Part shown: piece after piece, positions 45,008 through 54,372 of the stretch
Layout of the letters: every line of letters starts with the position of its first letter
Position numbering within the stretch: the stretch's first letter is position 1
Source of the DNA: DATJLY01 sp035604615
GTDB taxonomy: Bacteria; Pseudomonadota; Alphaproteobacteria; ATCC43930; CGMCC-115725
DNA length: 64,000 nt
Assembly: GCA_035604615.1 (NCBI GenBank)
Contig: DATNID010000055.1
Location: 62,001-126,000, forward strand
Reading direction: 5' to 3'
Program-made: the position numbers and the translations under genes
The notes under the pieces: generated by a model
Databases searched by the model: none
What the model saw: the letters and a program-made list of their open reading frames with translations, nothing else
Told to the model about the DNA's origin: nothing

Positions 45008-46354
45008 TCACCCAGCGAGCGCCATCAGGTCGCGCACCGAGCGTAGCTCTCCCAGCACCGCGACCGCGTCGCGCAGGCGGTCAGCGCCGTCCTCGCCCAG
45101 AACCGGCGCGGCCAGGCTCGTGAACTTGGTCTCGATGCGGCGTCCCTGGGCCGCCACATCCGCGGCCGGGATGCCGGAATCGTGCTCCGCCGCGAGCACG
45201 CTGCCATCGGCGAGCGTCACTTCGATCTGCGAGCGCGAGGTGGACCATCCATCCATGAACGCGATCTCGACCTTGTCCCTGAGCGCGACAAGACGCGGGT
45301 CGGCGGTGCGCGCGTCGCTGTAGGTGCCGAGGCTCGCCGTGTCGATGCCGGCGAGCGCCAGCGCAATGGTGAAGCGCAGCGAGAACTTGGCCTCGAGCCC
45401 GGTGTGCGGCGCCTTGATGTTGCACACACTGTCCGCGCCGCGGTCGATCCGCAGCAGGATCGAGCGCACCTTCTCGGCCACGAAGCCCTTGCGCTGGGCG
45501 ATGGCGCGGGCGCACTCGATCGCCGCGTGCGTCAGGTAGCAGGCGGCATGGTACTTGAAGAGATTGCCGCGCAGATAATAGCCGCCCGGCGGCTCCGCCA
45601 GCGCGGCCTCGGGATGGAAGTCGGGGCCATGCGTCGCGGCAAAGCCCTGCGCGCATTCAATCACGTCGGCGCGGCTGGTGAAGCCGCGCGCCGCGAGCCG
45701 CGCCGCCAGCAGCCCGTTCTCCGCCGCCTTCCCCGCGTGGAGCGGCTTGCACATGGTGCCGAACATTGATTTGAGCCCGGCCGCCTGGGTTCCGGCGATG
45801 CCGAGCGCCGTCGCGGTGCGCTCCGCGTCGAGACCCATGAGGCGGGCGCACGCTGCCGCGGCACCGAAGCTTCCCGCCGTCGCCGTCGCGTGGAAGCCGA
45901 GCGCGTAATGTCCCGGCGCCACGCACACGCCGACGCGGCAGATCGTTTCGTAGCCGGCGACGAAGGCGGCGACGATGTCGCGTCCCGAAGCGCCGCGCGC
46001 CTCGCCCAGCGCCAACAGCGCCGGCAGGATCGCCACCGTCGGGTGGCCGATGTAGGAGAGATGCACGTCGTCGTAATCGAGCGCGTGCGACGCCGCGCCG
46101 TTGACCAGCGCCGCCAGAAGTTGCGGCGCCTTGCGGCCGCGCCCGACCAAGGTCGCGATGCCGTCGCCGCCCTCGAGCGCGGCCTCGGCCGCGATTATGC
46201 CGGAGAGATCCTCGCGCGCGCCCGCCAGCGTCACGGCAAACCAGTCGAGGAGACATTGCCGCGCCACCGCGACGATCTCCTCGGGCAACGCGCCATACTC
46301 GACCGCGGCGCTGCGCGCGGCGATCAGGGCGGTGACCGGCGGCACCTGGCTCAT
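45008..46354 (-). CDS. MmgE/PrpD family protein
   Basis: The 448-residue protein belongs to the 2-methylcitrate dehydratase/iminodisuccinate epimerase/cis-aconitate decarboxylase superfamily. It shows ASHALDYDDVH (substrate-site Asp and His), GHPTVAILPALLALGE, GFHATATAGSFGAAAACA and MFGTMCKPLHAGKAAENG, all strong family markers. The ATG at 46354 follows GGAGGAG directly; further in-frame starts just upstream lie within that site. The exact substrate is not predictable. It is convergent with the amidohydrolase (12 bases apart). Confidence 0.88.
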   Translation of the reverse strand: MSQVPPVTALIAARSAAVEYGALPEEIVAVARQCLLDWFAVTLAGAREDLSGIIAAEAALEGGDGIATLVGRGRKAPQLLAALVNGAASHALDYDDVHLSYIGHPTVAILPALLALGEARGASGRDIVAAFVAGYETICRVGVCVAPGHYALGFHATATAGSFGAAAACARLMGLDAERTATALGIAGTQAAGLKSMFGTMCKPLHAGKAAENGLLAARLAARGFTSRADVIECAQGFAATHGPDFHPEAALAEPPGGYYLRGNLFKYHAACYLTHAAIECARAIAQRKGFVAEKVRSILLRIDRGADSVCNIKAPHTGLEAKFSLRFTIALALAGIDTASLGTYSDARTADPRLVALRDKVEIAFMDGWSTSRSQIEVTLADGSVLAAEHDSGIPAADVAAQGRRIETKFTSLAAPVLGEDGADRLRDAVAVLGELRSVRDLMALAG

Positions 46355-46412
46355 CATCTCCTCCACGGCTGATCCGTGGAGGCTCGCACGAAACCGGCCG
46401 GTCGGGCCAGCG

Positions 46413-46754
46413 TTACGCCGCGCTATGGCTCTTGGCGCGGATGTACGCCATCGAGGCGTGCTTGGCGCAATAGGGCTTACCCGGCAGGGGCCGCTCGCCG
46501 CAGAAGCGGAAATCCTTGTCGCCGGGATGGCCCTGCGGCCAAGTGCAGGTCGCGGGCTGCAGCCCGAGCGCGCGCCGCCGGGTCGGCGGCCGCTTCAGGG
46601 GCGACGGCCGCGGCTTGAGCGCGAGCCGGTGGGCCTTGCCGATCACGGCGTTCTTGCTGATCGCGAGCCGGCGGCCGATCTCGGCGGTCGGCAAACCCTC
46701 ATCCCACAGCGCGATCAGCCGGTCGATGAGCTCCGGGTTCCAGATCGTCTCCAT
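46413..46754 (-). CDS. gcrA: Cell-cycle regulator GcrA family
   Basis: The 113-residue protein has the GcrA helix-turn-helix at the N-terminus (WNPELIDRLIALWDEGL, AEIGRRLAISKNAVIGKAHRL) and the Cys-rich end C70, C85, C96, H99 (CTWP, FCGERPLPGKPYC). GcrA binds CcrM-methylated GANTC sites and sigma-70 to time transcription through the cell cycle in alphaproteobacteria. It is shorter than Caulobacter GcrA (about 170), the linker being reduced to roughly 25 residues. Its own promoter contains two GANTC sites. Confidence 0.92.
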   Translation of the reverse strand: METIWNPELIDRLIALWDEGLPTAEIGRRLAISKNAVIGKAHRLALKPRPSPLKRPPTRRRALGLQPATCTWPQGHPGDKDFRFCGERPLPGKPYCAKHASMAYIRAKSHSAA

Positions 46755-46801
46755 GGCTACCTACCGTATCCTGGGGTTCGGCCTTGCTTGGCCTACTAGA
46801 T

Positions 46802-46830
46802 ACAGTAGCACGAGTCGCGACTCAGGCCAA
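46802..46830 (-). promoter_or_regulatory. gcrA promoter with two GANTC sites in the spacer
   Basis: On the minus strand TTGGCC is followed after 17 bases by TACTGT, about 48 bases before the gcrA ATG. The spacer contains GAGTC (46819-46823) and GACTC (46812-46816), both CcrM methylation sites. GANTC between -35 and -10 is the arrangement known for GcrA-controlled promoters in Caulobacter, so gcrA may be methylation-sensitive or autoregulated here. Confidence 0.5.
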
Positions 46831-46886
46831 ATCTTTCTCTCGCGCAATGATGCGTGACCGCAGCCCCGTCTAACGCTTGGAAATGA

Positions 46887-47510
46887 CTAAAGAAGTTCGA
46901 TCGAGGAGGCTTCGCGGCCGCGGCGCGCCTGCGACACCATCATCCGCACCGGCTGGCCCGGCTCGAGCCCGTCGAGTCCTGAGCGGCGCAGCGCCGTGAC
47001 ATGAACGAAGATGTCCTTGCCGCCGTCATTGGGCAGAATGAAGCCGAAGCCGCGCGCCGGGTCGTACCATTTGACCACGCCGTCAATCGACTCGGCGGGA
47101 CCGCCCTCGTGGCCGCCGCCCCTGTCGCCCCTGTCGCCGCGATCACCCCTGTCGCCGTAGCCGTCGTCGCGTTGACGGAAGCGGCCCTCGCGCGGCGGAC
47201 GCGGCTGCGCGGTCGAGGCGTCGAGTTCGACGACCTGGGTGGCGGCACGGCCCTTGGGGCCTTGCACCCACTCGATCGTCACGCTCGCCCCGTCGGGCGC
47301 CTCGCCGAAGCCCGACCGCTCCAGCACCGCCAGCGGCAAGAACACGTCGCTCGTGCCGTCGTCCGGGACGATGAAGCCGAACCCCTTGCTACGATTGAAC
47401 CATTTGATTTTGCCGGAAAGGCGTACCGCCTCCCCTTGCGGCGAGCTCATCGACATGGACGCACCATTCTTTCGACCCTTCGCCCTCCCCTCGGCATGAG
47501 CGGTGCTCAT
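46887..47510 (-). CDS. Two-domain cold-shock protein
   Basis: About 207 residues from the ATG at 47510; an ATG at 47456 is also possible. Two cold-shock domains occur: GKIKWFNRSKGFGFIVPDDG and, after a linker, GVVKWYDPARGFGFILPNDGGKDIFVHVTAL. Both hold RNP1-type FGFI motifs for single-stranded nucleic acid binding. The linker contains four Gly-Asp-Arg repeats, resembling RGG-type RNA-binding tracts. The second domain is closer to canonical CspA than the first, which has VFLPLAVLERSG in place of the VFVHxSAI strand. An AT-rich promoter and long leader precede it, as for many cold-shock genes. Confidence 0.88.
   Translation of the reverse strand: MSTAHAEGRAKGRKNGASMSMSSPQGEAVRLSGKIKWFNRSKGFGFIVPDDGTSDVFLPLAVLERSGFGEAPDGASVTIEWVQGPKGRAATQVVELDASTAQPRPPREGRFRQRDDGYGDRGDRGDRGDRGGGHEGGPAESIDGVVKWYDPARGFGFILPNDGGKDIFVHVTALRRSGLDGLEPGQPVRMMVSQARRGREASSIELL
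47121..47156 (-). repeat. Four tandem 9-base units encoding Gly-Asp-Arg
   Basis: Within the cold-shock gene, four consecutive 9-base units (GGCGACAGG three times, GGTGATCGC once) encode GDRGDRGDRGDR in the linker between the two domains. Such short in-frame repeats can expand or contract by slippage without breaking the frame. Confidence 0.8.
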
Positions 47511-47575
47511 CCTCCATGCGGGCGATCCCTCTTCCCCTGTGCAACGCTCAAGACCCCACGCTGCACAATTGACAA

Positions 47576-47604
47576 ACAATATTTCTACTTTGGTTTATTG
47601 GCAA
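47576..47604 (-). promoter_or_regulatory. Promoter of the two-domain cold-shock gene
   Basis: On the minus strand TTGCCA, 17 AT-rich bases, then TATTGT forms a good sigma-70-type promoter. It begins within the last codons of ubiG and predicts a leader of about 60 bases to the ATG at 47510 (about 110 to the ATG at 47456). The segment is strikingly AT-rich for this genome. Confidence 0.5.
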
Positions 47605-48337
47605 TTAGTAAATAGTTCACGGCGACATCGGGTCCCAGCCCCCAGGCGTTGCGCCACGGCTGGTAGACCAGCCCCTCGATTCCCCGGAGTGTCATGCCGT
47701 GCGGCCGCAGCATTGCTGCGACCTCGGCGGGGCGCAGGAATCGGTCCCAGCGATGCGTCCCGCGCGGTATCCAGCGCAAGAGGTACTCCGCGCCGACGAT
47801 GGCGAGGGCGAAGGATTTCGCGGTGCGATTGAGCGTCGACACGATCAGCGCTCCGCCAGGCGCGACGAGCTGCGCCGCCGCGGCGAAGAACAGCGCCTGG
47901 TCCTGCGCGTGCTCGGCCACCTCGAGCGCCAGCACGGCATCGAAGCGCTCGCCCGCCGCCGCCAGCGACTCGGCCGCGGCCTCGCGGTAATCGACGGCGA
48001 GCGCCGTCTCGCGCGCATGCGCCCGCGCCACGTCGAGCGCGGTGGTGTCAGCGTCGATCCCGGTGACCGCGAATCCGAGCCGCGCCATCGGCTCCGCGAC
48101 GATCCCGCCGCCGCAGCCGATGTCGAGCAGGCGCAAGCCCCGGAACGGCGCCAGCGCGCCCGGGTCGCGCGCAAATTGCGCCACCAGCCGGTCGCGGATG
48201 AAGTGCAGCCGAACCGGATTGATGCGGTGCAGCGGACGGAACTCGCCCTCCGGGTCCCACCAGGCGGGCGCCGCGCGGGCGAAGCGCGCAATCTCGTCGC
48301 GGTCGATTGTGCCGCCGCTGTCGTGTGCCTGCGCCAT
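47585..48337 (-). CDS. ubiG: Bifunctional 2-polyprenyl-6-hydroxyphenol methylase/3-demethylubiquinol 3-O-methyltransferase UbiG
   Basis: A 250-residue SAM-dependent enzyme carrying out both O-methylations of ubiquinone synthesis. The N-terminal AAPAWWDPEGEFRPLHRINPVRL is characteristic of UbiG, SAM motif I is LLDIGCGGGIVAEPMARLG, and TLNRTAKSFALAIVGAEYLLRWIPRGTH corresponds to the membrane-associating and substrate segment. The ATG at 48337 gives the usual N-terminus. It is divergent from lysC, a common pairing in alphaproteobacteria. Confidence 0.95.
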   Translation of the reverse strand: MAQAHDSGGTIDRDEIARFARAAPAWWDPEGEFRPLHRINPVRLHFIRDRLVAQFARDPGALAPFRGLRLLDIGCGGGIVAEPMARLGFAVTGIDADTTALDVARAHARETALAVDYREAAAESLAAAGERFDAVLALEVAEHAQDQALFFAAAAQLVAPGGALIVSTLNRTAKSFALAIVGAEYLLRWIPRGTHRWDRFLRPAEVAAMLRPHGMTLRGIEGLVYQPWRNAWGLGPDVAVNYLLIANKPK

Positions 48338-48340
48338 CGC

Positions 48341-48370
48341 TTGCCTCGGCTGTGTTCCTGAGAGTATGAA
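48341..48370 (+). promoter_or_regulatory. Candidate lysC promoter
   Basis: TTGCCT, 18 bases, then TATGAA lies about 63 bases before the lysC ATG in the ubiG-lysC divergent gap. This is the best -35/-10 pair in the gap, but the spacing and -10 are imperfect. Confidence 0.3.
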
Positions 48371-48432
48371 TACGCGCCCCCACGCCGGCAATCGCGGCGG
48401 AGGCTCCCTTCCTTCGAGAGCTTTTGCGAGCC

Positions 48433-49642
<1,210 letters not shown>

Positions 49643-49653
<11 letters not shown>

Positions 49654-50710
49654 CGATCTTCGCCAGGCGCGCCGCCGCCTCGACGCGCTGTGGGCGCGCG
49701 GCTGCGCCTTCCTCGGCTGCGAGGCCGCGATCATGGGCGGCGCCATGACCTGGGTGTCGGAGCGCACCCTGGTGGCCGCGATCTCCAATGCCGGCGGCTT
49801 CGGCGTCATCGCCTGCGGCGCCATGACGCCGGCGCTGCTCGACGCCGAGATCGAAGCGACCGACGCGCTCACCGACCGTCCGTTCGGCGTCAATCTCATC
49901 ACCCTCCATCCCGATCTCATGGCGCTCATCGACGTGTGCGCCAGGCGCCGCGCGAGCCATGTCGTGCTGGCGGGCGGGCTGCCCTCGGCTGCTTCCATCG
50001 CGCGCATCAAGGACGGCGGCGCCAAGCTCTTGTGCTTCGCTCCGGCGCTCGCAATCGCCAAGAAGCTCGTCCGTATGGGCGTCGACGCCATCGTCATCGA
50101 AGGGATGGAGGCGGGCGGCCATATCGGGCCCGTGTCCACCAGCGTGCTGGCGCAGGAGATCCTGCCGCACGTCGCTGAGGTGCCGATCTTCGTCGCCGGC
50201 GGCATCGGCCGCGGCGAGGCGATCCTGGCCTATCTCGAGATGGGCGCGGCCGGGGTCCAACTCGGCACGCGCTTCGTCTGCGCCCACGAATCGATCGCGC
50301 ATCCGCGCTTCAAGCAGGCCTTCATCCGCGCCGGCGCGCGCGATGCGGTGCCGTCGCCGCAGATCGATCCGCGCTTTCCCGTCATCCCCGTGCGCGCGCT
50401 CCTCAATGAGGGAACCAAGGAGTTCGTGGCCTTGCAGCGCGACGTGATCGAGCGCTTCAATCGCGGCGATCTTCCGCAAAAAGACGCGCAGCTCGAGATC
50501 GAGCATTTCTGGGCCGGCGCGCTGCGCCGCGCTGTCATCGACGGCGAAATCGAGCGCGGATCGCTCATGGCCGGACAGAGCGTCGGCATGGTGACGCGCG
50601 AACAGTCCACCGCCGAGATCATCGACGAGCTGGTTTCGCAGGCGGTGCACGCGCTGGCGCGGCGCGACCAGGCGGAACCGGCGCCGCGCGCGTCCGCCGC
50701 GGGGGCGTGA
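49643..50710 (+). CDS. Nitronate monooxygenase/2-nitropropane dioxygenase family flavoprotein
   Basis: A 355-residue FMN-dependent TIM-barrel protein. It shows ISNAGGFGVIACGAM near the N-terminus, VIEGMEAGGHIGP with the FMN-phosphate glycines and active-site His, and VAGGIGRGEAILAYLEMGAAGVQLGTRF. Relatives oxidise alkyl nitronates or act as enoyl-ACP reductase FabK; this subgroup lacks an assigned substrate. It is wedged between lysC and ptsP and overlaps both, so all three are co-translated; a metabolic reason is not evident. Confidence 0.88.
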
Positions 50711-52983
50711 TGGAGCCCTCGGCGGCGGTCCCCGGATCCCGCCGCGTCCTGCGCCGGCTGCGCGACACGATGGCCGGATCGGGCACGGCGCAGCAGCGTC
50801 TCGACGCGGTCGTCCACACGATCGCCGGCGAGATGGTGGCGGAGGTGTGCTCCATCTACGTGATGCGCGCGGGCGAGGTGCTCGAGCTCTTCGCCACCGA
50901 GGGCTTGCGTCCCGAGGCCGTGCACCGCACCCGGCTCCGCGTCGGCGAGGGGCTGGTCGGCGTCATTGCCGCGACCGCCCGGCCCCTGGCGCTCGCCGAC
51001 GCGCAGTCGCATCCCGATTTCGCCTACCGGCCCGAGACCGGCGAGGAAATCTACCACTCGCTCCTGGGCGTGCCGGTGGTGCGCGGCGGGCACGTGCTGG
51101 GCGTAGTGGTGGTCCAGAACCGCACCTTGCGCCACTACGACGAGGACGAGGTCGAGACGCTGCAGACGATCGCCATGATCCTCGCCGAGCTGGTGGCGAG
51201 CGGCGAGCTGGTCAATCCCTTGGAGCTGCGCCCGACCGAAGGCATCGGCATGCTGCCGGTGCGGCTCGAGGGCGTGCGGATTCACGTCGGACTCGCGATC
51301 GGCGCGGCGGTGTTGCACGAGCCGCGCATCGTCATCCGTCAGGTCGTCGCCGAGAATCCGCAGGCCGAGCTTCAGCGCTTGCGGCGCGCGGTGGCGGCGA
51401 TGCAGCAGGCGATCGACGCCATGCTCGAGGCGCCCGACGTCGTGGAGGGCGGCGAGCCGCGCGAGATTCTCGAAAGCTATCGCATGTTCGCGGCCGACCG
51501 CGGCTGGCTCCAGCGCATCACCGAGGCGGTGCGCAGCGGGCTCACCGCCGAGGCCGCGGTGCAGCGGGTCCAGGACGAGACCCATGCGCGGCTGTCGCAG
51601 GCGAGCGATCCCTACCTGCGCGAGCGGCTCATCGATCTCGAGGACCTCACCAACCGCCTGCAGCAGCACCTCGCCGGCCGCACGGTCACCGCCGCCGCCG
51701 CCGCGCTCCCCGACGAATTCATCCTCGTCGCGCGCAGCATGGGGCCGGCCGAGCTGCTCGATTACGACCGTGCGCGCCTCAAAGGCCTGGTGCTCGAGGA
51801 AGGCTCGCCCACGGCGCATGTCGCGATCATCGCGCGCGCGCTCGACATTCCCGTGGTGGGGCGGGTCAACGACCTGCTCGACCGGGTGGAGACCGGCGAC
51901 CTCATCGCGCTCGACGGCGAGGAGGCGGTGGTGCTGGTGCGGCCGAGCGAGGACGTGCAGCAGGCGATCGAGCGGCGCATCGAGGTGAGGCGCGGCGACC
52001 GCCAGCGTTTCGCCGCGCTGCGCGACTTTCCGGCCGAGACGCTCGACGGCGTGCGCGTCAGCCTGCAGCTCAACTCGGGGCTCCTCATCGACCTGCCGTT
52101 CCTCGACGAGACCGGCGCCGAGGGCATCGGTCTCTTCCGCACCGAGCTGCAATACATGCTGCGCGACCGCTTCCCCACGGTCGAGGAGCAAACGCTGCTC
52201 TATCGCCGCGTGCTGGAGCATGCGGGCGATCGGCCGGTGACGTTCCGCACCCTCGATGCCGGCGGCGACAAGCTCCTCCCCTACATGCCCGACAGCGCCG
52301 ACGAGAATCCGGCCATGGGGTGGCGCGCGATTCGCATCGCGCTCGACCGCCCCGCGCTGCTGCGCCAGCAGCTCCGCGCCCTCATCCGCGCCGCCGCCGG
52401 ACGCCGGCTGCGCGTCATGTTCCCGATGATCGCCGAGGTGGCCGAGCTCGAAGCCGCGCGCGCCATTCTCGATCTCGAGCGCGAGCGCGCGTGGCGGCGC
52501 GATTGCGACCCGCCGCCGGTCTCGATCGCGGTCGGCGTCATGCTGGAGGTGCCGTCGCTCCTGTTCCAGCTCGACAAGCTCTTGCCGCGAATCGATTTCC
52601 TGTCGGTCGGCACCAACGACCTGATCCAGTTCCTGTTCGCATGCGACCGCGGCAATCCGCGCCTCGCCGACCGCTACGATCCGCTGTCGCCGCCGGTGCT
52701 GCGCGCCTTGAGCGACGTGGTGGCGCAGTGCGCGCGCTACCGGGTCGAGCTGTCGCTGTGCGGCGAGATGGCGGGCGAGCCGCTCGACGCCGCGGCGCTG
52801 GTGGGGATCGGCTTCCGCGCGCTGTCGATGTCGCCCGCCTCGCTCGGCCGGGTCAAGGCGATGATCCGCAGCTTGGCGCTCGGCGACTTCCGCGAGCTGC
52901 TCGCCGCCTGGGAGGCAATGCCGAGCCACAGCCTGCGCGACATGCTGCGGGATTTCTGCAGCGATCACGGCATCGAAGTGTGA
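50710..52983 (+). CDS. ptsP: Phosphoenolpyruvate-protein phosphotransferase PtsP (EI-Ntr)
   Basis: A 757-residue enzyme I of the nitrogen phosphotransferase system. An N-terminal GAF domain (about 25-170), which senses nitrogen status (glutamine and 2-oxoglutarate in known cases), precedes the EI core. The phosphorylated His is H370 in GSPTAHVAIIARAL; the PEP-binding TIM barrel follows with GIGLFRTELQYM, FRTLDAGGDK and FLSVGTNDLIQF, and the catalytic Cys in LSLCGEMAGEP. It phosphorylates NPr and then EIIA-Ntr, and so connects with GlnD signalling. The ATG at 50710 shares a base with the upstream stop; a GTG at 50707 is possible. Confidence 0.95.
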   Translation: MEPSAAVPGSRRVLRRLRDTMAGSGTAQQRLDAVVHTIAGEMVAEVCSIYVMRAGEVLELFATEGLRPEAVHRTRLRVGEGLVGVIAATARPLALADAQSHPDFAYRPETGEEIYHSLLGVPVVRGGHVLGVVVVQNRTLRHYDEDEVETLQTIAMILAELVASGELVNPLELRPTEGIGMLPVRLEGVRIHVGLAIGAAVLHEPRIVIRQVVAENPQAELQRLRRAVAAMQQAIDAMLEAPDVVEGGEPREILESYRMFAADRGWLQRITEAVRSGLTAEAAVQRVQDETHARLSQASDPYLRERLIDLEDLTNRLQQHLAGRTVTAAAAALPDEFILVARSMGPAELLDYDRARLKGLVLEEGSPTAHVAIIARALDIPVVGRVNDLLDRVETGDLIALDGEEAVVLVRPSEDVQQAIERRIEVRRGDRQRFAALRDFPAETLDGVRVSLQLNSGLLIDLPFLDETGAEGIGLFRTELQYMLRDRFPTVEEQTLLYRRVLEHAGDRPVTFRTLDAGGDKLLPYMPDSADENPAMGWRAIRIALDRPALLRQQLRALIRAAAGRRLRVMFPMIAEVAELEAARAILDLERERAWRRDCDPPPVSIAVGVMLEVPSLLFQLDKLLPRIDFLSVGTNDLIQFLFACDRGNPRLADRYDPLSPPVLRALSDVVAQCARYRVELSLCGEMAGEPLDAAALVGIGFRALSMSPASLGRVKAMIRSLALGDFRELLAAWEAMPSHSLRDMLRDFCSDHGIEV

Positions 52984-53125
52984 AGGGGCGCGCGACTCGG
53001 GCAAAAGCGGCGAAAATCCCGCATAAACCAGGCTCCACCCTGCACGCGAGGTTGCGGGCGAGTGCCGCAATTTGGTACAAGGAACGCCGAATCGCCGCTT
53101 CGCCGAAAGAGTTGGACATCGTCCG

Positions 53126-54250
53126 ATGGCGAAATTCGCGCCGGCGCCGCCGCCGGAGAACCGCATCGCGGCCATCGAGGGGCTGACGGTCAGGCCGCGC
53201 GATACGGTCGGCGATCTGCTGCGCCGCACCCGCATCGAGCAAGGCGCCGAGATCGAGACCATCGCCGCCGCGCTGCGCATGCGCGCGGCCTATCTCGCTG
53301 CGATCGAGCAGGGGCGCTACGATCGCCTGCCGGGCGCGGTCTACGCGCTGGGCTTCGTGCGCGCTTACGCCAATCATCTGGGGCTCGACGGCGAGGAGGC
53401 GGTGCGCCGCTTCAAGCTCGAATCGACCGGGATGGAGCAGCGCCGCGACCTCGCCTTCCCCATGCCCTTGACGACGCGCAGCATCCCCGGCGGCCGCATG
53501 GTGCTGGCGGCCTTCGTGCTCGCGGTCTGCGCCTACGGCATCTGGCATTATCTCTCGACCGGCGACCGCGCGCGGCCCGAGCGGGTGGCCGCGGTCCCGG
53601 CCGACCTGATGCCGCCGCCCCCGCCCCCGCCCGCTCCCGTCGCGAGCGCTGCGACGCCGGCCCTCGCCGACGCCGACGCTGCGTCCTCGCCGCCCGATGC
53701 GGGAAGCGCACCACCGCCGGCTGCCACCACGACCGCGATGGCCGCGCCCTTGCCCGCGCCCGTCACCGCGACGCCGCTGCCGGTGCCGATCGTCTCTGCG
53801 CCGGCGGTCGCGTCGCCGCCCGCGCCGCCTACGCAAGGTGTCGCCACCGTCGCATCGCTGCCGCCCGCGCCCGCGTCATCGACCTCGATGCCGGACGCCG
53901 CCTCGCCCTCCGATTCGGGCGCGGTTCCGGTTGCAGCGGCACCCGATACGGCAGCGCCGCGCGTCTACGGCGCGGTCGACGGCCCCTCGCATATCACCCT
54001 GCGCGCGGTGAAGGATTGCTGGATCCAGGTCCGCGGGACGCAGGACGGGGTCGTGGTGGCGCAGCGCACGCTCCATACGGGTGACAGCTACCGCGTCCCC
54101 GTGCAGGACGGACTCGTGCTCAGGACCGGCAATGCGACCGGTCTCGAGATCACAGTCGATGACAAGGCCGTGCCCAAGCTGGGCGGCACGGTGCGCACCA
54201 TCGCGCTCGACCCCGACCGGCTGCGTGCCGGCACCGCGCGGGCGGAATAG
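53126..54250 (+). CDS. RodZ-like helix-turn-helix membrane protein with DUF4115 domain
   Basis: From the ATG at 53126 the product has 374 residues. An N-terminal HTH_25 domain (about 28-90: VGDLLRRTRIEQGAEIETIAAAL, YLAAIEQGRYDRLPGAVYALGFVRAYA) is cytoplasmic. A single membrane helix covers about 124-142, a long Pro/Ala-rich periplasmic linker follows, and a C-terminal DUF4115 beta domain ends the protein (VKDCWIQVRGTQDGVVVAQRTL). This is the RodZ layout, which links MreB to the envelope. It precedes ispG in many proteobacteria; here two amidohydrolase genes intervene. A GANTC site lies at 52994 upstream. Confidence 0.88.
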   Translation: MAKFAPAPPPENRIAAIEGLTVRPRDTVGDLLRRTRIEQGAEIETIAAALRMRAAYLAAIEQGRYDRLPGAVYALGFVRAYANHLGLDGEEAVRRFKLESTGMEQRRDLAFPMPLTTRSIPGGRMVLAAFVLAVCAYGIWHYLSTGDRARPERVAAVPADLMPPPPPPPAPVASAATPALADADAASSPPDAGSAPPPAATTTAMAAPLPAPVTATPLPVPIVSAPAVASPPAPPTQGVATVASLPPAPASSTSMPDAASPSDSGAVPVAAAPDTAAPRVYGAVDGPSHITLRAVKDCWIQVRGTQDGVVVAQRTLHTGDSYRVPVQDGLVLRTGNATGLEITVDDKAVPKLGGTVRTIALDPDRLRAGTARAE

Positions 54251-54372
54251 CCCACGCGAAGGCGCGCCCGCGGCGCGTCACACCCCTCCCGAAGTGGGCA
54301 ACGCGCCGATATACGGCGGCGGCGGAATCGCGCTAGCGTTGCCGCGGGCGACACATAACCGGGGAGGAAAAC

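Noticed and set aside
50230..53280. Very long open frame on the minus strand opposite ptsP
   Set aside because: Its translation is low-complexity His/Arg/Asp-rich sequence typical of antisense frames in GC-rich genes, while the plus strand encodes full-length PtsP with all motifs.
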